A DNA stretch of 64,000 bases from Typhlomys cinereus (taxonomy: Eukaryota > Chordata > Mammalia > Rodentia > Platacanthomyidae). Below the pieces are notes generated by a model. The model worked only from the letters and a program-made list of their open reading frames with translations. It did not search any database and was not told the origin of the DNA. Shown here one piece after another: positions 58,780-64,000 of the stretch. The stretch covers positions 2,021,501-2,085,500 of the forward strand of contig JALPQD010000233.1 of assembly GCA_023101885.1 (NCBI GenBank), read 5' to 3'. Position 1 is the stretch's first letter. Each line of letters opens with the position of its first letter. The position numbers and the translations under genes are program-made.

Positions 58780-59929
58780 ATGCCCAAGTCAAAGTGCAAA
58801 TCCATGAGAAACAACACTCAAGTAAACAAATCTCCCACTGAAGGAATTAATCCCATAATGATAGACTCCAACCAGAACAAACCCACGAAAAATGGCCAAG
58901 AAAGCCTGACCCAGGATAAGGACTTTCAAAACATGATCATTACTATGTTCAATACTATGAAAAAGAAAATCTGGGAGGCATTAAATAACCGCATCAATCG
59001 CTTTGAAGAGGAACACAACAGACACTTGGAAGAGTTTAAAAAAAAACAGTTCAAGAAACAAAAACAGGCATATAGCAGTCAAAACAGACTCCAGCAGAGT
59101 TCAAAACTGAACTAAAAGACAAGGTATCTTCAACCCAGAACTCAACAGAGAGTCTTATCTCTCAACAGAGAGTCTTATCAGCAGAACTAATGAAACAGAA
59201 AACAGAATTTCAGATCGTAAAGACAAAGTGGGAGTATTAACCAGCTCAATGGAAGAGGGTGTTAAAGCCAAAAAGATACTTGAGAGAAATATTCAAGAGT
59301 TATGGGACATCCTGAAGAAGCCTAACATGCGTATTCATGGAATACCAGAGCAAGAATCCCAAAATACCACACTTGAGGAAATTGTTCAAACTCTCATCAA
59401 GGAAAACTTTCCTCGACTAAAAAAAGAGAGGCCCATACATATATAAGAGGCATTCCGCACCCCAAACAGATATGACCAAAATAGAAACTCGCCATGGCAA
59501 ATAATAGTTAAAACACTCCACATTCAAGACTAAGAAATGCTGCTGAGAGCTTCAAGGGAGAAAAAAAAAATTCACTTTTAAAGACAAACCTATTAAAATA
59601 ACAAAGACTTCTCAGTCGAAACAGTAAAAGCAAGAAGAGCTTGGAGAGACATACTTCAAGTATTGAATGAGCAAAAATGTCAACCCAGGCTGATATACCC
59701 TGCAAAACTATCCATCATGATCAGGGAAGAAAGAAAAATCTTCCAGCACAAAGACAACTTGAAGGGATACATATCCATCAAACAAGGCCTTCAAAAAATG
59801 CTAGAAATGATACTCAAGCTTGAAGAAAAAAAAGGCATATCCAGGAGAACAGAAGGGAAGTATAATACCACTAAAAGTGAAACAATATACTTACAAAAGC
59901 CACTAAACATAATAAATGTCTGGAATTAA
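58780..59929 (+). pseudogene. L1 ORF1p-like RNA-binding protein, broken
   Basis: In a working L1 this protein binds the element's RNA as a trimer. The first piece (58780-59115) has an N-terminal basic region and the start of a coiled coil (KKIWEALNNRINRFEEEHNR); a frameshift near an A-run follows. A middle piece (59228-59446) has the end of the coiled coil and the start of the RRM domain (NMRIHGIPEQES). A last piece (59663-59929) has the C-terminal domain with CQPRLIYPAKLSI and a region ending before ORF2. A 20-bp tandem duplication (59141-59160, 59161-59180) adds a further frameshift, and stops follow about 59446. The total length fits L1 ORF1. Confidence 0.9.
59141..59180. repeat. 20-bp tandem duplication in L1 ORF1
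   Basis: ctcaacagagagtcttatct and ctcaacagagagtcttatca lie next to each other with one mismatch. Twenty bases is not a multiple of three, so it shifts the ORF1 frame. Confidence 0.95.
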
Positions 59930-62444
59930 ATATAGTTTCTCCATTATAACACTAAATGTTAATGGAATTAACTCACTGATAAAGAGACACAGATTACAAA
60001 TGAGGATTAAAAATCACAATCTATCAATCTGCTGCCTCCAGGAAACCCATATAACCACAAAAGATAGGCACATCCTAAAAATAAAAGGCTGGTCAAAAAT
60101 AGAATTTTTGTAGACAAGCTAATGGAACCAGAAAACAGGCAGGGGTAGCCATTATGCTATTGGACAAAGTGGACTTCAAACCAAAAAAAATCATAAGAGA
60201 CACAGATGGATACTACATTTTAGTCACAGGTACAATTCACCATGAAGACTTCACAATACTGAACATATATGCACCCAATAACCCCCCCACATTCATTAAG
60301 CAAACCCTACAACATCTAAAGCGAGAAACCAATACCAAAATGATAATTCTTGGGGATTTCAACACTGCCCTCTCAACATGGGATAGATCAACAGGTAAAA
60401 AACTTAACAGAGACACTTTGGAGCTTAATCCAACACTTACTAAAATGGACCTTACAGATCTCTATCGTAATTTTCATCCATGCACCAAAGAATACACATT
60501 TTTCTCAGCAGCACATGGAACTTTCTCCAAAATAGATCACATATTGGGCTACAAAACAATCTCCACATATACAGGAAAGTTGAAATTCTAGCCTGTACCT
60601 CATCAGACCATCACAGCCTAAAGCTTGACATCCACAATACAACGAACAACAGAAAATACACTAACTCCTGTAACTTAACAATATGATGCTGAATGAGAAC
60701 TGGACTCAGGAAGAAATCTAAAAGGAAATTCAAGATTTCCTGAAAGTGAACGATAATGAAAATACAACTTACCAAAATCTCTGGGATACAATGAAAGCTG
60801 TCCTGAGAGGTAAGTTCATAGCTCTTAATGCCTACATCGAAAAAATTGAAACATCAGAAATAACTTAACAATGCAAGTTAAATCTTTAGAGTCACTAAAA
60901 CAATCTGATCCCAAAAGCAGTAAAAGGGAGGAGATTAGCAAAATAAGGGGAGAAATATCTGAAATCAAGATTAGGAAAACGATATAGAAAATCAATCAGT
61001 CAAAAAGCTGGTTTTTTGAAAAAAAATCAATAAGATTGATACACCCCCAGCTAAATTAATCAAAAGCAAGAGAGAGAAAGCCCAAATTAACAAAATTAGA
61101 AATGAAAATGGAGTTATCACTACTGATACCCAAGAAATCCAAAGAATTATAATGTCATATTTCAAAAACTTATACTCTGTGAAATTTGACAACACAAAAG
61201 AGATGGATGAATTCCTAAGTAAATGCAAGTTACCTAAATTGAATCAGGAAGTTGAGAATTATTTAAATAGTCCTATAACATATAAGGAAATTGAGGAAGT
61301 AATCTCAAATCTTCCCACCAAAAAATGTCCTGAACCAGATGGATTCAGCACAGAGTTCTACCAGACATTTAAGGAGCTAATAATACCAATACTCCTTAAA
61401 CTGTTCCATCAAATAGCAAAGGAAGGACCACTACCAATTTCTTCTATGAAGATAATATCATCTTAATCCCAAAACCTAATAAAGATTCACTTAAAAAAGA
61501 AAACTACAGGGGCTGCAGAGGTGGCTCAGGGGTTAAGCCTCCGCCTTGCAGGCGGAAGGTCCTGAGTTCGGATCCCAGATCCCACGTATAGACGCCAGGC
61601 GGAAGCAGGGGCAGCCTGCGCTTCTGGTCCTGGTAGGGCAGAGCCTGTGAATCCCGGGGCAGAAGGAGGTGGAGGCGTCCATGGTGGTTCGCGAATTCGT
61701 CCGTGGTTCTACACATACACAGACACACACACACAGACACATGCACGTGTGCACATACACACGCATATGCACACAGTTGAATAAGTAATAATAATAAAAA
61801 AATTAAAAAAAAGAAAACTATAGGCCAATCTCTCTGATGAACACAGATGCAAAGATTCTCAATAAAGTCTTAGCAAATAGGAGTCAAAAACCTATCAAAA
61901 AGATCATCCATGGAGATCAAGTAGGCTTTATCCCAGGCACACAAGGTTGGATTAACATACACAAATCAATAAATGTAATTCACCATATAAACCAGACACC
62001 ACGTGATACTCTCGACAGATGCAGAAAAAGCTTTTGACAAGATCCAACAGGCCTTTGTGATCAAAACCCTAGAGAAGGTTGGAATGGAAGTAACCTTTAT
62101 CAATATAATAAAAGCTGTATACAACAAGACAACAGCAAGGCTTATATTCAATGGGGAAAAACTTGAAACATTCCCACTTTGATCAGGAACTAGACAAGGC
62201 TGTCCACTGTCACCACTTCTTTTCAATATTGTACTTAAGGTCTTAGCTGAAGCTATAAGACAAGAAAGGGACATAAAAGGGATTCAAATCAGCTAGGAAG
62301 AAATCTAGTTATCTCTAGTTGCAGATGACATGATCATATACCTGAGTGGTCCCAAAAACTCCACCAGGAAGCTCCTGGAACTAATTGAGAAGTTCAGCAG
62401 GGTGGCAGGATACAAAATAAACATACAAAAATCAGTGGCCTTTG
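59916..62444 (+). pseudogene. L1 ORF2p-like endonuclease/reverse transcriptase, broken and 3'-truncated
   Basis: In a working L1 this protein nicks the target and copies the RNA there. The endonuclease part is followed by frames at 59916-60113 and 60154-60591: it starts with FSIITLNVNGINS, then has LQETH, IILGDFNT (around 60341-60364) and SKIDHILG near its end. A stop separates the two frames. After a decayed linker, the reverse-transcriptase part has [15 protein letters not shown] (near 61320), [10 protein letters not shown] (near 61920), the AFDKIQ motif A (around 62030), a [13 protein letters not shown] stretch (around 62195-62230) and the catalytic VADDMI (around 62317-62334). The Cys-rich C-terminus is absent. 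Many stops and frameshifts show it is inactive. Confidence 0.92.
61493..61823 (+). mobile_element. Young B2-like SINE inserted in L1 ORF2
   Basis: A 17-bp duplication with one mismatch (C/T) flanks it: aaaaaagaaaactacag at 61493-61509 and aaaaaagaaaactatag at 61807-61823. The SINE (about 61509-61806) has a good A box (tggctcaggggttaag), B box (gttcggatcc) and body, though the gtaaacaaggagg part is shortened. It is younger than the L1 it interrupts; joined across the SINE, the L1 reading continues. Confidence 0.95.
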
Positions 62445-62670
62445 GGGTTTGTCCTGCTGGCTTTTGACCTTGTGGAGCAATCTTTCCTGGCTATGTCCAG
62501 ATTCCCTTCCTTTTGGAATAGGAATGTTTATTCTGTACCACTGCATGTTGGAGCTATGTAACTTGTCTTTTGATTTTATAGGAGGATTTTGACTTTTGGA
62601 CTGTGTTGGGACTACTAATATAATCTATGCTGAGACTTTTACAGTTGGACACGTGAATAACTTTTCTAAG
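62445..62670 (+). mobile_element. Probable MaLR internal-region fragment
   Basis: The run cctgctggcttttgaccttg, cttccttttggaataggaat, gttggagctatgtaacttgt and ggattttgacttttggactg has the wording and order of the 3' internal region found just before MaLR (MST/THE1/ORR1-type) LTRs. No LTR is clearly attached. Confidence 0.5.
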
Positions 62671-63514
62671 AATCCCTCTTGCCTTGGATTAATGATTGGC
62701 CCCCTCAAATAACAGCTGATTCAGCTTCTCTGTGCTGACTTCAGGAAAAAATCTCTTTTACTCCTGGGCAGTAGTTTTGAATTGCATCCTTAGCTCATTC
62801 CTTCCAAAAAGATTTGCATTATTATGGTTGGGAGCCTACTCTGAGAATCTTGCCCTCAAGCTAAGGCCTCTCCTATTCAAATTGAGAGCAAGCATTGATT
62901 TACTACTGGAGCTAATCTCTGTAACAGCAGACATACTGTCCTCTGTTTCTTTTTGATTTAACACTTTAAGTTTTCCATTGCATTTTTCATCAAATCTTAC
63001 AATTTCTTCTTCCTGCCTGATTCCTCACTCTTTTTCATAACTCTGAAATCAACTAACAATTAGCCAAATCACATTGTCAAGACTATATTGCTTTGAAATG
63101 TCCTTTGCCAAGCACTCCATTTTAACTTAAAGCAAATTTCAGGGTGAGGGCAAAACTACATTAAACTCTCTGTAAACACATGGCCTCATGTGTCACTTGT
63201 CCAATTGCAAAGAGTCTCTGTTCTCCTCTTGACCATTACGAGCTGGACTTTAATTGCCTGCATCTCTCACAGTATTGCTTTCTTCGGAGTACTCATTGGA
63301 AAGGCAATTTTTGCTCCATAGTCAAGCTTCAAAGACTTTCCTAGCACAAAGTCACAAAGTTCTCCATATTTCTCCCAACCGATAGTTTCAAAGGCACAGT
63401 AGCCACATTAGATCTTTGGCCATACTGCTGGGTACCGACTTCTCTCAGTTTCACAAACAGCTTCATGTTATGGTACAGGATGCTCTTAATCTCAAAGCAT
63501 AATACCTTACTCCT
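62671..63514. other. Unresolved repeat-like or unique DNA, no gene seen
   Basis: The composition is even and the sequence is slightly pyrimidine-rich. It could be the variable interior of the element that ends at 63.95 kb, because the closing phrase (ctggtaccaatttctaaaat) leads directly into its recognisable part. I cannot assign it. Confidence 0.35.
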
Positions 63515-63960
63515 GGTACCAATTTCTAAAATGGTTACTCTTAACTATTGCTGTGCGAGATCATTCAAAGTCAAATAACTTAAGGGAAAAAGGGAGATTT
63601 ATTTAACTTATGGTTCCAGACGGCAGATACAGTCTTTCATGGAGGAGGTAACATGACTGGCAGCTGAAGCTGGAAGCAGGATAAGTCACTAAGAACATCC
63701 AGTAGGTTAGTGGATGATGACTGAAGGCTGGAGGATTTCTAGAGATTCACTATCCTTCCCAGTCTTCTGTTCAATGGTTTCTGTCATCTGATCCACTACT
63801 GGGAGGTTCCAATAAGATCTAAGGAAGTTCCAATCTGATCTAGGGCTGGTTTTTGTATTGTAAATGTATTGATCCAGATAATCCCTTCAAGTGGTCTCAA
63901 CTGATTTTAATTAATGCCAGATATGTCAAGTTGACACCTAGGATTAACTATCACACTATT
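63515..63960 (-). mobile_element. hAT-Charlie-like repeat (minus strand)
   Basis: The reverse complement is collinear at both ends with 7.1-7.6 kb. One end is the complement of gttactcttaactattgctg and gagatttatttaacttatgg; the other is the complement of ccagatatgtcaagttgaca and cctaggattaactatcac. The middle shares ggctggtttttgtattgtaa and gatctaaggaagttccaatc-type sequence with the 7.1-kb copy. Confidence 0.6.
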
Positions 63961-64000
63961 TAAATGATCAGAAAAGATCATCCCAAGTGTTTTCCACTTG

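Larger units (their letters stand above)
58625..62444 (+). mobile_element. L1 retrotransposon with 5' end, ORF1 and most of ORF2; 3' end lost
   Basis: A short GC-rich 5' UTR remnant (58625-58720, with cgggactcgcgcagtccagc) leads into ORF1 at 58780. ORF2 starts at 59916 and can be followed to about 62444. There the L1 ends inside the reverse-transcriptase region, just after the segment coding for INIQKSVAF, and different DNA begins. So this copy keeps its 5' side and has lost the rest of ORF2, the 3' UTR and the A tail. Frameshifts and stops in both ORFs show it is dead. A young SINE (61.5 kb) interrupts ORF2. Confidence 0.93.

Overview
This window is mammalian nuclear DNA, and the repeats point to a myomorph rodent. 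It carries B1, B3 and B4-type SINEs together with many copies of a B2-like, tRNA-derived SINE that has an A-box/B-box head, a body I do not recognise from mouse or rat, a CA-rich stretch and an AATAAA-bearing A-rich tail. The L1 3' ends have the purine-rich 3' UTR typical of rodents. The young SINE does not look like the common mouse or rat B2, so I infer a non-murid lineage such as a jerboa or a spalacid. That is a guess from sequence pattern, not a search result.

The window is AT-rich, gene-poor and dominated by dead transposons. I find no convincing protein-coding exon, no tRNA or rRNA gene, no CRISPR array and no bacterial-type operon. The longest open frames are explained by microsatellites, SINE bodies, L1 fragments or an LTR. 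A few short frames remain unexplained and are listed with low confidence.

Layout. 0-3.6 kb: unique DNA, then a minus-strand L1 3' end and two SINEs; the L1 and one SINE share a target site. 4.1-7.6 kb: a very old plus-strand L1 with a perfect 158-bp tandem duplication, then a 0.5-kb repeat that has relatives at 45.8 and 63.5 kb. 8.6-9.0 kb: L1 3' UTR. 10.0-11.9 kb: a locally CpG-richer, repeat-poor block interrupted by a long GAAA microsatellite. 11.9-13.9 kb: an unresolved block. 14.3-18.6 kb: SINEs, a scrap of LTR and a 146-bp duplicated segment that has landed inside a B3 SINE. 20.0-21.2 kb: GACA/GATA array, DNA-transposon-like repeat, and a young SINE carrying a G-rich minisatellite expansion next to an inverted older SINE. 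21-34 kb: mostly unique AT-rich DNA with scattered SINEs and microsatellites. 34.4-36.1 kb: old minus-strand L1. 36.4-38.7 kb: two related LTRs in the same orientation, each with a TATA box, a polyadenylation signal and several hairpin-forming internal repeats. 39.8-44.1 kb: several L1 3' ends, a MIR and a young SINE. 49.2-49.6 kb: an L1 3' end nested inside an oppositely oriented one. 50-58 kb: mostly unique DNA, including candidate conserved non-coding blocks. 58.6-62.4 kb: an L1 with ORF1 and most of ORF2, cut by a young SINE and missing its 3' end. 62.4-64 kb: MaLR-internal-like and DNA-transposon-like debris.

No genes act together here. The interest lies in how the elements are nested, in the structured LTR leader, and in a few repeat-free blocks that may be regulatory. 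I see no evidence for a previously undescribed protein system.
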